From positions 496,001 to 560,000 of the forward strand of contig JACKET010000001.1 of NCBI GenBank assembly GCA_020632875.1: a DNA stretch of 64,000 bases, read 5' to 3'. The notes beneath the pieces are model-generated. The model had not been told where the DNA came from, made no database searches, and saw only the letters and a program-made list of their open reading frames with translations. Position numbers and translations under genes: made by a program. Positions 1-8,679 of the stretch are shown in pieces. This stretch comes from Alphaproteobacteria bacterium (GTDB taxonomy: Bacteria; Myxococcota_A; UBA796; GCA-2862545). Position 1 is the stretch's first letter. Every line of letters begins with the position of its first letter.

Positions 1-2
1 TC

Positions 3-323
3 GGCGCCGAGAAGTGGGCCGAGCTGCTCGCGCAGCGCAACGCCGAGCGCGAGACGCGCGCCCGGTCGGTGGTCGACGCGTTCGCGGCCGACATGTCCGA
101 GTCCGACGCTTCGCGGTTCCGCGACATCATGGAGCGCGTGTACCGCGACAGCGTCACGATCCGCGAAGACGCCAAGGCCGGGAAGTACGATCGCAAGGGC
201 CAGTCCGACGCGCTCGCCCAGCTCCGCGCCGACACCATCGAGGATCTCACGACGCTGCTCGGCGGCGAGAAGTTCTCCCAGCTCCGCACCGAGCTCCGCC
301 GCGCCGACGCCACCTGGTTCTGA
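3..323 (+). CDS. C-terminal part of a small helical protein of unknown function (cut by window edge)
   Basis: The frame is open from the first bases of the window, so the gene begins upstream; about 106 residues remain. The visible part is charged and predicted to be almost all alpha-helix (RDIMERVYRDSVTIREDA, then LAQLRADTIEDLTTLL), with no cysteines, membrane segment or recognisable catalytic motif. A GTG at 69 could serve as an internal start, but the upstream frame has equally natural composition, so truncation by the window edge is the simpler reading. The TGA stop overlaps the next start (TGATG at 321-325), indicating translational coupling to the hydrolase downstream. I do not recognise the family. 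Confidence 0.6.
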   Translation, partial: GAEKWAELLAQRNAERETRARSVVDAFAADMSESDASRFRDIMERVYRDSVTIREDAKAGKYDRKGQSDALAQLRADTIEDLTTLLGGEKFSQLRTELRRADATWF

Positions 324-925
324 TGCGTCCCACGCTGCTGGTGCACGGCTACCTCGCCACGCCGGGTCTGATGCACCCGATGCGGCGGGCGCTCCGCCAG
401 CGGGGGCGCGATGTCTACCTGGTGCCCGAGCTCGGGCCGCTCGTGCTCGGTGACGTGCGCCGGCACGCCGAAGAGCTCGACCGGGCGGTCGAGCGGGTGC
501 GAGCGGTGACCGGCGTCGACACCGTCGATGTCGTCGGCGCCAGCCAGGGCGGGCTGATCGCGCTGTGGTGGGCCACGCACGGCGGCTGGTCGCGCCTCGG
601 CCGGCTCGTCGCCGTCGGCACGCCCTTCCGCGGCAGCCCCGCGGCGCGCTTCGGTCGCGTCGTGCTCGGTCCCGTGTCCGAGGGCATCCGCCAGCTCGTG
701 CCGGGCGATCCGCTGCTCGAGGAGCTCGCGCGGCAGCCCTTCGAGCGCCCCGTCGTGTCGGTCAGCATGCGGGGCGACCTGGTGTGCCCGCCCGACGCGT
801 GCGTGCTCCCGGGCATGCAGTCCATCGTGGTCGACGGCTCGTTCGGGCCGCTGACCCACCAGCTCCTGATGCTCGACCGCCGGGCGGCAGACGCCGTGCT
901 GGCCGGTCTGGAGGGCACGTGCTGA
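323..925 (+). CDS. Lipase-like alpha/beta hydrolase
   Basis: A 200-residue alpha/beta-hydrolase. The N-terminus PTLLVHGYLATPGLM is the usual first strand plus oxyanion loop (HGY), and the nucleophile elbow GASQGG (around residue 75) carries the catalytic Ser. An acid candidate sits in MRGDLVCPPDA and a His in GPLTHQLLM near the C-terminus, in the correct order. It resembles triacylglycerol lipase/PGAP1-type esterases; the substrate is unknown. There is no signal peptide, so it is probably cytoplasmic. The ATG at 323 is chosen because it overlaps the upstream stop and lies immediately before the HGY strand. Its 3' end overlaps miaE by 7 bp, so three genes are likely co-transcribed. Confidence 0.8.
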   Translation: MRPTLLVHGYLATPGLMHPMRRALRQRGRDVYLVPELGPLVLGDVRRHAEELDRAVERVRAVTGVDTVDVVGASQGGLIALWWATHGGWSRLGRLVAVGTPFRGSPAARFGRVVLGPVSEGIRQLVPGDPLLEELARQPFERPVVSVSMRGDLVCPPDACVLPGMQSIVVDGSFGPLTHQLLMLDRRAADAVLAGLEGTC

Positions 926-1494
926 ACCTCGCCAGCGAGACCGCACCCGGGTGGGTCGACCGGATCTGGCCGCACATCGACACGCTCCTCGTCGACCACG
1001 CACACTGCGAGAAGAAGGCCGCGGGGTCGGCGGTGAACCTGATGTTCCGGTACCCGCACATCGATGCCATCCTCAATCCGCTCTCGGCCATCGCCCGCGA
1101 AGAGCTCGAGCACTTCGACCTCGTGCTCGACGTGATCCGCGCACGGGGCATCCGGTTCGCGCGGCTCGAGCCCAGCCCCTACGCCGGCCGGCTGCACAAG
1201 GCGCTGCGCCCGGGCGATCCCGGTCGCCTGATCGACAGCCTGCTCATCTGTGCGCTCATCGAAGCGCGCTCGTGCGAGCGGATGAAGCTGCTCGCCGAGG
1301 GGCTGCCCGACCCCGGGCTCGCGGCGTTCTACGGGGATCTCCTCGAGAGCGAGGCGCGCCACTTCTCGACGTACGTGCACATGGCCGAGGCGCTCGCCCC
1401 CCGCGCCGACATCCAGGCCCGGCTGCGCGAGCTCGCGGTGCACGAGGCGGCCGTCATCGCCGATGCGCCCGACGAGCCCCGCATGCACAACTGA
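919..1494 (+). CDS. miaE: tRNA-(2-methylthio-N6-prenyl-adenosine) hydroxylase MiaE
   Basis: A 191-residue ferritin-like diiron monooxygenase. Two carboxylate/His pairs expected of the diiron site are visible: EELEHF near residue 60 and ESEARHF near residue 140, with an additional Glu in EARSCERM. MiaE hydroxylates the isopentenyl group of ms2i6A37 in tRNAs reading UNN codons, a cytosolic oxygen-dependent tRNA modification. The GTG at 919 (VLNLASETAPGWV) precedes the first conserved helix and overlaps the hydrolase stop by 7 bp, which fits coupled translation; a CTG follows directly but is less likely. Length matches bacterial MiaE. It ends two bases before the convergent HEAT-repeat gene. Confidence 0.85.
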   Translation: MLNLASETAPGWVDRIWPHIDTLLVDHAHCEKKAAGSAVNLMFRYPHIDAILNPLSAIAREELEHFDLVLDVIRARGIRFARLEPSPYAGRLHKALRPGDPGRLIDSLLICALIEARSCERMKLLAEGLPDPGLAAFYGDLLESEARHFSTYVHMAEALAPRADIQARLRELAVHEAAVIADAPDEPRMHN

Positions 1495-1496
1495 GC

Positions 1497-3818
1497 CTAC
1501 CACTCGATGTCGATCTCCTCGTGGATGTCGACGGGCAGCTGCCACGGGTTCTCGATGAAGCCGGAATCGACGCCCGATGCGCCGAAGATGGCGTCGATCC
1601 GCTCCTTGTTCTCGCGGTACGCCCGGCCCCCCATCCGCTGCAGCGCGTAGGCGGCGGCCTCGGCGTCCTCGCCGTCGAGCAGCTCCGCGAGCGTGTCGGC
1701 CGCCCCGCGCGTGCCGACCGCGGCGAGCCCGTCGATGGCGGCGCGGCGGATCGACGGGTCGGCGTCGAAGGCCGCGTCGACGAAGGTCGTCTCGGCGCGG
1801 GACCCGGGGTTCGACTGGAGCGCGTACAGCGCGGGGAGCCGCGCCTCCGCGGGGCCGCTGCGCGCGACGTTGGCGATCGCGTCCCGCGCGGCGGGCGTGC
1901 CGAGCTGCGTGAGGCCCGAGAGGGCGGCGGACGCGGTCTTCGGGTCGCTCGCGGCGTCGAGCAGCCGCTCCTCGGCTGCGGCGCCACCCACCCGCGCGAG
2001 GGCGTTGAGCGCCGACTCGCTGGTCTCGGGGTCGTAGGACATGTCGAGCAGGCGCTTCGCGGCCCGCGGCGTGCCGGCGTTCGCGAGGGCTTCGACGGCG
2101 ACGTAGCGGATGCTCGGGTCGCCGTAGGCCAGCACGCGGTCGGCGAGCTCGGTCGGGTCGATCGCGGCGTTGTAGAGGGCCGCGCTGTAGATCTGGGACT
2201 GGAGCTCGGGCGGCATGTCCTTGGCCTCGACCACGAGGCGCGTGGCGATGGACCGATCCTGGCTCGACATCAGCGCCGAGATCGCGATGGACTGCTCGCT
2301 CGGCTCGCCGTTCTCCGCGAGCTCCTCGAGGCGGAGCAGCGCGGCCGGGGTGTTCAGCTGGACGAGGTAGTGGGCGACGTTGCCGATGTTGCCCGGATCC
2401 TCGTCGAGCTGGGCGAGGAGGATGGACTCGACGCGCGTCTCGAGCCCGCCGCGGCCCATCGCAGCGGCGAGCGCCTGGTTCGAGACGTAGGGATCGGGGT
2501 CGTTCATCAGGCGGAGCAGCAGCTCGGTGGCCACGTCGAGCTGGAGGCTCTGCAGGGTCCAGACCGACGCGAGGCGCACCTGCTGGGGGCCGTCCAGCAC
2601 GGCGTCGAACACGAGGCGATGGTCGTCGCGGTCGCCGTAGCGGAGCAGGACGGTGACGCAGGAGCCGGGGTCGGCAGCCCCGGTCTCGAGGCGCTCGCGC
2701 GCGAGGTCGAGCACCTCCTGCGGGATCGTGCGGCCCCACGGGTGCTGCATCAGCCGGTTCGAGGCGGACTGCGCGACGCTCATCCGGCCTTCGGTGGCCG
2801 CCCACAGGAAGGTGGCGAGGACGTGCGGATCCGAGAGGTCCTGCACGAGGTAGATCGCCTGCACGGCCTGAGCCTCGGGGCCGGACTGGATGGCCTTCAG
2901 CACCAGATCGCGGGCGCGGGGATGGCGCATCACGCCGAGCGCGTCGAGCGCGGGCATGGCGGTGGTGCCGCCCCGCGCGAGCAGCCCGCCGAGCACGTCG
3001 ACCGCACGCGCATCGTCGAGCTGGCCGAGCGCGCGGATCGCCACTGCGTCGCCGAGCGCGGCCTTGCCGGCGAGAAGGCCGTAGATCGCGGGATCCCGGT
3101 GCCGCGCGAGCGCCGACATCGCCGCTTCGCGCCGGATGTCGGGGCCGCCCTTCGAGGCGCGCAGCAGCGCCTGGCGGGCCTCTTCGCGCTCGGCCGGCAT
3201 CGACGCCAGGTGCTCGGCCCACGTGGAGGCCTGCCAGTCGAGCGAGTCCTCGAACCGCTCGATCATCAGGGCCGCCGCGTCGGCCGAGCCGAGCGCCACG
3301 AGGCCCGCCGCGGCGTCGTGCTCGACGGTCGGGTCGCCGAGCGCGGCCTTCAGGCGGGACAGCGCGATCGGATGCCCCGACGCGCCGAGGGCCTGGAGCG
3401 CCATGCCGCGGGTCTGGGTCTGCTTCGCGAGGTCGTCGAGGATCGCGACCGCAGCGTCGGAGCCGATCAGGCCGAGCGCTTCGACGGCATGCCGCGCGAT
3501 CCGCCCGTCGCCGGTGCGGGCGAGCGACTCGAGCACGGGGACGTCCGCGTCCGTCGCGACGGGAGCCAGCAGCTGGACGGCGTGGATCAGGGCGGTGTCG
3601 CCGCTCGCGTCATCGAGCAGTGCGAGCGCGTGGCCGCGGGCGGTAGCGCCGTCGGAGGCCTCGCGGGCGGCGTGGATGGCGGCGCGCCAGTCGGGGTCCG
3701 GGGTGATCTCGACGATCGGTGCGGGCACTTCGTCTCCGCTGCGGTCGAGCTTCGACCCGGCGGCGAAGGACAGCGCGCAGAGCCCCACCACACCCGCGAC
3801 CCAGAACGCCTTCTTCAT
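1497..3818 (-). CDS. Exported HEAT-repeat scaffold protein
   Basis: 773 residues. An N-terminal signal sequence or anchor (MKKAFWVAGVVGLCALSFAAG) is followed by a long array of HEAT/PBS-lyase-type repeats of about 30 residues, recognisable by recurrent helix pairs such as RHAVEALGLIGSDAAVAIL, ARDAIANVARSGPAEARLPA and IRRAAIDGLAAVGTRGAADT. These superhelical repeats usually serve as protein-binding scaffolds in the periplasm or at the membrane; no enzymatic motif is seen. It is the last gene of a minus-strand run (BioD, pseudokinase, MBL hydrolase), separated from the MBL gene by 91 bp containing a GGGGCTGACCCC dyad at about 3866-3877. Partners are unknown. Confidence 0.8.
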   Translation of the reverse strand: MKKAFWVAGVVGLCALSFAAGSKLDRSGDEVPAPIVEITPDPDWRAAIHAAREASDGATARGHALALLDDASGDTALIHAVQLLAPVATDADVPVLESLARTGDGRIARHAVEALGLIGSDAAVAILDDLAKQTQTRGMALQALGASGHPIALSRLKAALGDPTVEHDAAAGLVALGSADAAALMIERFEDSLDWQASTWAEHLASMPAEREEARQALLRASKGGPDIRREAAMSALARHRDPAIYGLLAGKAALGDAVAIRALGQLDDARAVDVLGGLLARGGTTAMPALDALGVMRHPRARDLVLKAIQSGPEAQAVQAIYLVQDLSDPHVLATFLWAATEGRMSVAQSASNRLMQHPWGRTIPQEVLDLARERLETGAADPGSCVTVLLRYGDRDDHRLVFDAVLDGPQQVRLASVWTLQSLQLDVATELLLRLMNDPDPYVSNQALAAAMGRGGLETRVESILLAQLDEDPGNIGNVAHYLVQLNTPAALLRLEELAENGEPSEQSIAISALMSSQDRSIATRLVVEAKDMPPELQSQIYSAALYNAAIDPTELADRVLAYGDPSIRYVAVEALANAGTPRAAKRLLDMSYDPETSESALNALARVGGAAAEERLLDAASDPKTASAALSGLTQLGTPAARDAIANVARSGPAEARLPALYALQSNPGSRAETTFVDAAFDADPSIRRAAIDGLAAVGTRGAADTLAELLDGEDAEAAAYALQRMGGRAYRENKERIDAIFGASGVDSGFIENPWQLPVDIHEEIDIEW

Positions 3819-3909
3819 GCACGCCTCCGTCAGCGCACCAACGGCGGGGGCCGTCGGGTCTTACAGGGGGCTGACCCCGATGGACGGTGGCGGTTCCGTC
3901 ATGGGTTGT

Positions 3910-4737
3910 TCACAGACGGTCGCGGAGTGTCCACGTGCCCGCGCGCTCGTCGACGAGGCCCTGCTCGGCGAGGAAGATCAGGTGGGCGCTGATCTGGACG
4001 GCCGCCAGCGGGTAGAAGCGCGGATCGAGCTCGGTGTACACGCGTGGTGCGAGGCCGAGCGCGGTGCTCGCGCCGCCCTCGTCGAGCGCGCGGCGGATCT
4101 GGTCGGTGCGCCCGTGGCGGTGGGCGATGTAGAAGGCGAGCACGCTGTCGGCCTCGTGCAGGACGGGGCCGTGGGCGGGGAGCAGCGCGGTGGGCCGGAG
4201 CGCGCGAAGCGCGTCGAGGCTCGCGAGGTACGTGGCGAGGTGCCCGCCGTCGTGGGGCTCGATCGCGATCGTGCCGACCCCGGCAACCATGTCGCCCGCG
4301 ACGACCATGCCGGACGCGGCATCCTGGAGCACGAGGTGCCCCACGGCATGGCCCGGCGTGTGGTGGGCGGTCACGCGCAGCCCGCCGCAGTCGAGGGTCT
4401 CGCCGTCGACCAGGGGCACCGTCGGGAACCCGACCCGCGGCGCGGTCAGGGGATGCGCGAGGACTTCGACGCCGCCGAGCCGATCGCGCAGATCGACCAC
4501 ACCGCCGACGTGGTCGTGGTGGTGGTGCGTGACGATCAGGCGCTCGACGGGCCGGCCGAGCTGCTGGAGGTGCTCGAACAGCCGCTGCTGCTCGTCGGGC
4601 CACGGGCTGGCGGCGTCGATCACGGTGAGCGCGGTCTCGCCGAGGATCCACACGTTCGTGTGGGTCGCGGGGGGCAGCGTGGGGGTGCGGACCGGGCACA
4701 CCCGGATGCCGGGTGCGACCTCGGTGGGCTCGGTCAC
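3910..4737 (-). CDS. MBL-fold (metallo-beta-lactamase superfamily) hydrolase
   Basis: 275 residues. The zinc-binding signature THHHHDHVGG (HxHxDH) is intact around residue 80, followed by HHTPGHAVGHL (third metal His), AGDMVAG (bridging Asp) and LLPAHGPV (last His), in the order of glyoxalase II/RNase Z-like enzymes. The C-terminal about 60 residues resemble the winged helix found in LACTB2/hydroxyacylglutathione-hydrolase-like proteins (FLAEQGLVDERAGTWTL). Substrate could be a thioester or a nucleic acid. The GTG start overlaps the upstream pseudokinase stop (GTGA, 4734-4737), so translation is coupled and the two products may work together. Confidence 0.85.
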   Translation of the reverse strand: MTEPTEVAPGIRVCPVRTPTLPPATHTNVWILGETALTVIDAASPWPDEQQRLFEHLQQLGRPVERLIVTHHHHDHVGGVVDLRDRLGGVEVLAHPLTAPRVGFPTVPLVDGETLDCGGLRVTAHHTPGHAVGHLVLQDAASGMVVAGDMVAGVGTIAIEPHDGGHLATYLASLDALRALRPTALLPAHGPVLHEADSVLAFYIAHRHGRTDQIRRALDEGGASTALGLAPRVYTELDPRFYPLAAVQISAHLIFLAEQGLVDERAGTWTLRDRL

Positions 4738-6518
4738 CAGACCGCCAGCGCGATGAACCCGAGCATCAGCACGACCATGACGAGCACGAGGAGCGGCGCG
4801 AACCGCTGGATCGACGAGGGCTCGGGCGGCTCGAACGGGTGCTCGCGGACGGCCTCCTGCACGGGCTCGTCGAGCGCGGGGGCCACGGGGCGGACATCTG
4901 GGGGCGGGGCGTGCGGACGCGCAGGCTGCGGCACCTCGTCGATCTCGGACGGCGGCTCGTCGACGTCGGTGACGGGCACGGCGGTCGGGCCCTCGCCCCC
5001 GAAGACACGGCTGGCGTCGACCGCGAGGGCCCGCGCGAGCTCGTCGGGCGGCAGGCCCGCATCGCTCGACTCCTCGTCGGCGGCGAGGGTCGGGTCGACC
5101 GGCGGATCGGCCGTGAGGGCGGGCTTGGGCGGGAGGTCGTCGAGATCCTCGAGCTCGCGGAGCTTGGCCGGGTCGTAGCGCTCGGTGGGCGCGTCGGCGA
5201 CATCCTCGTCGGACTCGGGCTTCGGCTGGTGCAGCGTCTGGAGCAGCACCGGCTCGTCGAAGCCCCCGAATCCCGTCGGCCCGTCGGCCGCGGGCCCCGG
5301 CAGGTCGAGGTCGTCTTCGCGCCGCGCCTCGGGCACCTCTTCGGAGGCGAGGTCGGGGTGCACGGCCTGGATGCGCTCCATGGGGAGCGGCGTGCCGCGA
5401 TCGACGTGGCCCTGCACGCGCTCGGCCACCGGAACGGGCGCCGCGGCGGCGGGCTCGCGCCGGGGAGTGGGCGGAGGCTCCATCTCTTCGGCCGTCTCGG
5501 GGATGGCGTGTGGATCGTGGACCGTGTCGGCGGCCGTGTCGGGCGGTGCGTCGCCGGCTTCGGTGGCGGCGGTGCCGGTGTCGTCGGGCGTGTCGAACGT
5601 GTCGGGCGGGAGCTCGGGGGGCGCGGTGTGCGCCGTGAACTCGGCGGGCACGTCGCCGTCGGGCGTGACCGTGCGGCCGACGCGCCGCGCCATGAGCTTG
5701 CCGAGGTCGCGCTTCTCGCTCGTGCCGCCGGCCTTCCGCGCGAGGGCGAGCAGCTCGGTGCGGACGGGCTGCATCGAGGGGTAGCGGTTGGCCGGGTCGG
5801 CCTCGAGCATCCGTCGCAGCAGGCGGGACAGCGCGGGCCACTGGCGCTCGATGGGCTCGACGATCGGCTCGACGTCGCCGTTCTTGATGGCGCCCTCGTC
5901 GATGTCCGCCCAGGGGGCGCGGCCCGACACCAGGGCGGCCATCACGGCCGCGAGCCCCCACTGATCCGTGGCGGGTGTCGCGGGCTCTCCGCGCGCGCGC
6001 TCGGGGGCGATCCACGCCAGCGGGGCGTCGACCGTGGGGCCCGTGGCGAACCCGAAGATGTGGAGCTTGCCGCTCGTCGACAGCCGGATGTTCCCGCCGC
6101 ACAGGTGCCCGTGCAGGCGGTTGCGGTGGTGCGCGTGCTGGAGCGTCTCGGCGATCTCGAGCGCGAGGTCGAGCAGGGTGGCGGGCGTCATCGCGATCGA
6201 GCCGCGCCCACGGGCCTCGACGACATCGTCGAGCGTGATGCCGTCGGGCGCGGCGATGGCGAGCGCCCCGATGCCCTCGTACAGCGCGACGGCCTCGGGC
6301 ACGCGCGGATCCTCCATCGCGCGGAGGTTGTCGAACTCGCCCTGCAGCGCGGCGCGATCCGCGTCGGGCGCGTCGGGCGCGAGGAGCTTCACGAGGACTT
6401 CGGTGGGTTGCCTTCGCGTCAGCCCGGTGCGGTGCGCGCGGTACCAGTCCCCGGGCTCGGGGACACTCGCGGGCTCGACGATCTCGAAGGGTCCGACCCG
6501 AAGGCCGATGACCGACAT
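4734..6518 (-). CDS. Tail-anchored protein pseudokinase
   Basis: 594 residues from the ATG at 6518, which is preceded by GGAG at suitable distance. Residues 1-310 have a Ser/Thr-kinase fold: the VAIK lysine is kept (VLVKLL, K44), but the HRD catalytic loop is HGHLCGGN (Asp replaced by His138, catalytic-loop Lys by Cys) and DFG reads IFG (metal-binding Asp missing at 154). The PE-motif equivalent (WIAPERA) and the helix F Asp (ATDQWGLAAVM) remain. A long Pro/Asp/Glu-rich linker follows, then a single C-terminal membrane helix (APLLVLVMVVLMLGFIALAV). By family knowledge, loss of both Asp residues means a catalytically dead kinase used as a scaffold or allosteric partner. Coupled by a 4-bp overlap to the MBL hydrolase. 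Confidence 0.85.
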   Translation of the reverse strand: MSVIGLRVGPFEIVEPASVPEPGDWYRAHRTGLTRRQPTEVLVKLLAPDAPDADRAALQGEFDNLRAMEDPRVPEAVALYEGIGALAIAAPDGITLDDVVEARGRGSIAMTPATLLDLALEIAETLQHAHHRNRLHGHLCGGNIRLSTSGKLHIFGFATGPTVDAPLAWIAPERARGEPATPATDQWGLAAVMAALVSGRAPWADIDEGAIKNGDVEPIVEPIERQWPALSRLLRRMLEADPANRYPSMQPVRTELLALARKAGGTSEKRDLGKLMARRVGRTVTPDGDVPAEFTAHTAPPELPPDTFDTPDDTGTAATEAGDAPPDTAADTVHDPHAIPETAEEMEPPPTPRREPAAAAPVPVAERVQGHVDRGTPLPMERIQAVHPDLASEEVPEARREDDLDLPGPAADGPTGFGGFDEPVLLQTLHQPKPESDEDVADAPTERYDPAKLRELEDLDDLPPKPALTADPPVDPTLAADEESSDAGLPPDELARALAVDASRVFGGEGPTAVPVTDVDEPPSEIDEVPQPARPHAPPPDVRPVAPALDEPVQEAVREHPFEPPEPSSIQRFAPLLVLVMVVLMLGFIALAVW

Positions 6519-6549
6519 GGGCGCTCCAGCAGGGGTGTCGCCGACGATA

Positions 6550-7185
6550 TCACGCCAGTCCGGCCCACAGAGCCCGGCCGACGCGTGCGAGGTCTGCGGG
6601 GTCGCTGGGGTCGACCGGGGGGGCGACGACCACGGGGACGTCGAGCAGGGCGACGAGATCGTCGTGGTTGTAGGCGGACGACCCGTCACCCGGGACGCCG
6701 CGGTTGAGCACCACACCGGCGAGCTCGAGGCCCGCGGCGCGGATGGATTCGCAGGTGAGCAGGGTGTGACTCAGCACGCCGAGGCGGTCGGCGGCGACCA
6801 CGAGCACGGGCGCGCCGAGCATGCGCGCCACGTCGGGCACATGGAGCGCGCGGGTCAGCGGCACCCGCCATCCACCTACGCCCTCGACGAGCAGAGGGTC
6901 GCCGCGCAGGCCCACGAGCCAGCGCCGGAACGCCTCGACGTCGAGCGGGCGACCCTCGAGGGCCGCGGCACGGTGGGGCGAGAGCGGTGCCGACCACGTC
7001 GCGAACACGTCGGGGTCGTGGCCCGCCGCGAAGCCGAGCAGCGCCGCGTCGTCACCGGGAGGCGTGTCGACACCGCTCGCCACGATCTTCGCCGCGTGGG
7101 CGCGGCCCCGGTGCGCCGCCGCGAGGCACGCGGTGATGACGGTCTTGCCGACCTCGGTGTCGGTCCCTGTCACGAAGCGCTTCAT
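6550..7185 (-). CDS. bioD: ATP-dependent dethiobiotin synthetase BioD
   Basis: 211 residues. The N-terminal P-loop FVTGTDTEVGKT is the BioD signature; KIVASGVDTP corresponds to the diaminopelargonate-binding loop, EGVGGWRVPL to the conserved acidic segment and VVLNRGVPG to the nucleotide-binding strand. The enzyme closes the ureido ring of dethiobiotin from 7,8-diaminopelargonate, CO2 and ATP in the cytosol. No other bio genes are nearby, so the pathway is split in this genome. It lies 31 bp upstream of the pseudokinase on the same strand, so a shared transcript is possible although functions look unrelated. Confidence 0.93.
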   Translation of the reverse strand: MKRFVTGTDTEVGKTVITACLAAAHRGRAHAAKIVASGVDTPPGDDAALLGFAAGHDPDVFATWSAPLSPHRAAALEGRPLDVEAFRRWLVGLRGDPLLVEGVGGWRVPLTRALHVPDVARMLGAPVLVVAADRLGVLSHTLLTCESIRAAGLELAGVVLNRGVPGDGSSAYNHDDLVALLDVPVVVAPPVDPSDPADLARVGRALWAGLA

Positions 7186-7224
7186 GTCTGGCGCGTAACG
7201 CTTCCCTCCACCTGATGTGTTGCC

Positions 7225-7256
7225 TTATACTCAGTATTGACATGACAACAGGAGGG
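7225..7256. promoter_or_regulatory. Divergent bioD / phosphoesterase promoter region with an ATACT-AGTAT palindrome
   Basis: The 76-bp gap between bioD and the phosphoesterase is AT-rich against its surroundings. It contains the perfect palindrome ATACTCAGTAT (7227-7237), which overlaps a TATACT -10-like hexamer (7226-7231) for the plus strand and TTGACA at 7238-7243. A strong Shine-Dalgarno AGGAGG (7250-7255) precedes the ATG at 7262. Which elements drive which gene cannot be settled by eye; the palindrome is a candidate operator for either. Confidence 0.45.
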
Positions 7257-7261
7257 CCCGC

Positions 7262-7834
7262 ATGGGCCGGACGCTCTTCGTCGGTGACGTGCACGGCTGC
7301 AGCCACGAGCTGAACCAGCTCCTCGAGCTCGCCGACCCCGATCGGGTCGTGCTCGTCGGCGATCTGTTCACCAAGGGCCCCGACCCGCGCGGTGTCTGGA
7401 AGCTCGTGAAGGAGTGGCGGTGCGAAGCCGTTCTCGGCAACCACGACGCCTCGGTCCTGAAGCGCTGGACGCCGGGTGAAGAGCTGCCGAAGAAGGCCTT
7501 CCGGTGGCTCGCGTCTCTGCCGCACCTGATCCGCGAGGAGGGCTTCATCGCCGTCCACGCGGGCGTGAACCCCTACGCGCCGAAGAAGACGACGCGCGAG
7601 CAGGCCATGTTCCTCCGCGACTGGAAGGACGGGAAGCAGCGGCGGCCGTGGTGGAAGCTCTACCGGGGTCGGCGGCTCGTCGTGCACGGGCACCACGCGC
7701 GCGAGGGTCTCGCCGATCGGCGTCCCCACGTGATCGGGCTCGACACGAACTGTGTCGGCGGGGGCTGGTTGTCGGGATACCTGCTCGAACGGGACGATGT
7801 GGTCGCGGTGCGAGCGCGACGACAGTACGCTTGA
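7262..7834 (+). CDS. Calcineurin-like metallophosphoesterase (ApaH/PrpE type)
   Basis: 190 residues with the full set of PPP-family motifs: GDVHG (residues 8-12), GDLFTKGPD (35-43, the GDxxDRG equivalent), GNHD (near 60), HAG (near 98) and HGHH (near 140). These residues bind two metals and the phosphate. Relatives are symmetrical diadenosine tetraphosphatases (ApaH), PrpE and small Ser/Thr phosphatases; the substrate cannot be chosen from sequence alone. There is no signal peptide, so it is cytosolic. A consensus AGGAGG lies 6 bp before the ATG. It lies 25 bp upstream of the next plus-strand gene. Confidence 0.88.
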   Translation: MGRTLFVGDVHGCSHELNQLLELADPDRVVLVGDLFTKGPDPRGVWKLVKEWRCEAVLGNHDASVLKRWTPGEELPKKAFRWLASLPHLIREEGFIAVHAGVNPYAPKKTTREQAMFLRDWKDGKQRRPWWKLYRGRRLVVHGHHAREGLADRRPHVIGLDTNCVGGGWLSGYLLERDDVVAVRARRQYA

Positions 7835-7859
7835 CCCCGTCCCGCACGGAGTCCGAGAA

Positions 7860-8600
7860 ATGTCCGACAAGATGAAGCTCCACGAGGTGGTCGCGATCCG
7901 CAAGGGCGTGAAGTCGCGCACCTACTCAGAGCTGTCCGAGCTCTTCAAGAAAGCCCAGAAGGCCGACCTCTACTCCGGGATGACCCGCGAGTTCCAGCCG
8001 CTCGACGACGACGGCGAGACCTTCCCGCCCGAGTCGCGCTCCGTGCAGCTCGTGGCGGGCGACGTGCTGAAGCGCGTCCGCAAGCTCCGCACGAAGTTCC
8101 TCGACATCGAGGCGACGCAAGAGCTCGGCAACCTCGAAGCGAAGGCCGACGTCGAGGTCGACGGTCGCGTGATCCTGAAAGACATGCCGGCCACGCTGCT
8201 CATCTTCCTCGAGAAGGAGCTGTCCGACCTGCACACGTTCGTGTCGCAGATGCCGACGCTCGACGAGTCCCGCCCGTGGACGAAAGACCCGAACAGCAAC
8301 CTCTACCGGTCCGACACGGCCCGCACGCACAAGACGAAGAAGGTGCAGCGGCCGATCGTCCTGTACGACGCGACCGAAGAGCACCCGGCGCAGACCCAGC
8401 TCATCACCGAAGACGTGACGATCGGGCACTGGTCGACGGTCTACACGTCCGGCGCGTTGCCGGTGCCCCGCAAAGACGAGCTGCTCGAGCGCATCGACGT
8501 GCTCCGCGACGCCGTGAAGCGCGCGCGCTCGCGGGCCAACGACACCGAGGTGGGCGAGAAGTCCATCGGCGACGCGATCTTCGGCTACCTGTTCTCCTGA
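7860..8600 (+). CDS. Conserved protein of unknown function (DUF7873-like)
   Basis: 246 residues starting at MSDKMKLHEVVAIRKGVKS. The protein resembles, from memory, a family widespread in actinobacteria (I recall the label DUF7873) with the pattern KGVKSRTYSELSEL, QPLDDDGETFPPES, DLHTFVSQMPTLD, TKKVQRPIVLYDATEEHPAQ and a C-terminal GDAIFGYLFS. It is soluble and charged, with no known catalytic motif. Function is unknown. The position, directly upstream of the permuted tRNA-like locus and on the same strand with no obvious promoter between, makes co-transcription with those RNAs possible. The family name is recollection, not a search result. Confidence 0.75.
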   Translation: MSDKMKLHEVVAIRKGVKSRTYSELSELFKKAQKADLYSGMTREFQPLDDDGETFPPESRSVQLVAGDVLKRVRKLRTKFLDIEATQELGNLEAKADVEVDGRVILKDMPATLLIFLEKELSDLHTFVSQMPTLDESRPWTKDPNSNLYRSDTARTHKTKKVQRPIVLYDATEEHPAQTQLITEDVTIGHWSTVYTSGALPVPRKDELLERIDVLRDAVKRARSRANDTEVGEKSIGDAIFGYLFS

Positions 8601-8622
8601 CGCGAGTGAGATACGCTCTCCC

Positions 8623-8643
8623 TGCGGGGCCAGAGGCTCCGCA
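8623..8643 (+). terminator. Nine-bp GC-rich hairpin after the DUF7873-like gene
   Basis: TGCGGGGCC, loop AGA, GGCTCCGCA: nine consecutive pairs (one G-T) starting 22 bp after the stop codon. It is followed by AAGGAGG rather than a T-run, so it is not a canonical intrinsic terminator. It could be an attenuating hairpin, an RNA-processing signal or the outermost structured element of the tRNA-like locus that begins immediately afterwards. Confidence 0.5.
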
Positions 8644-8679
8644 AGGAGGAAGCTCAAGCTCAGGTTCAGGCTGAACGAG

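Noticed and set aside
415..3222. Very long minus-strand frames with Arg/Ala/Pro-rich composition (also 951-3992, 3910-6102 upstream part, 47256-54020)
   Set aside because: These are antisense or shifted frames of real genes, a known artefact in GC-rich DNA; the alternative frames carry conserved domain motifs.
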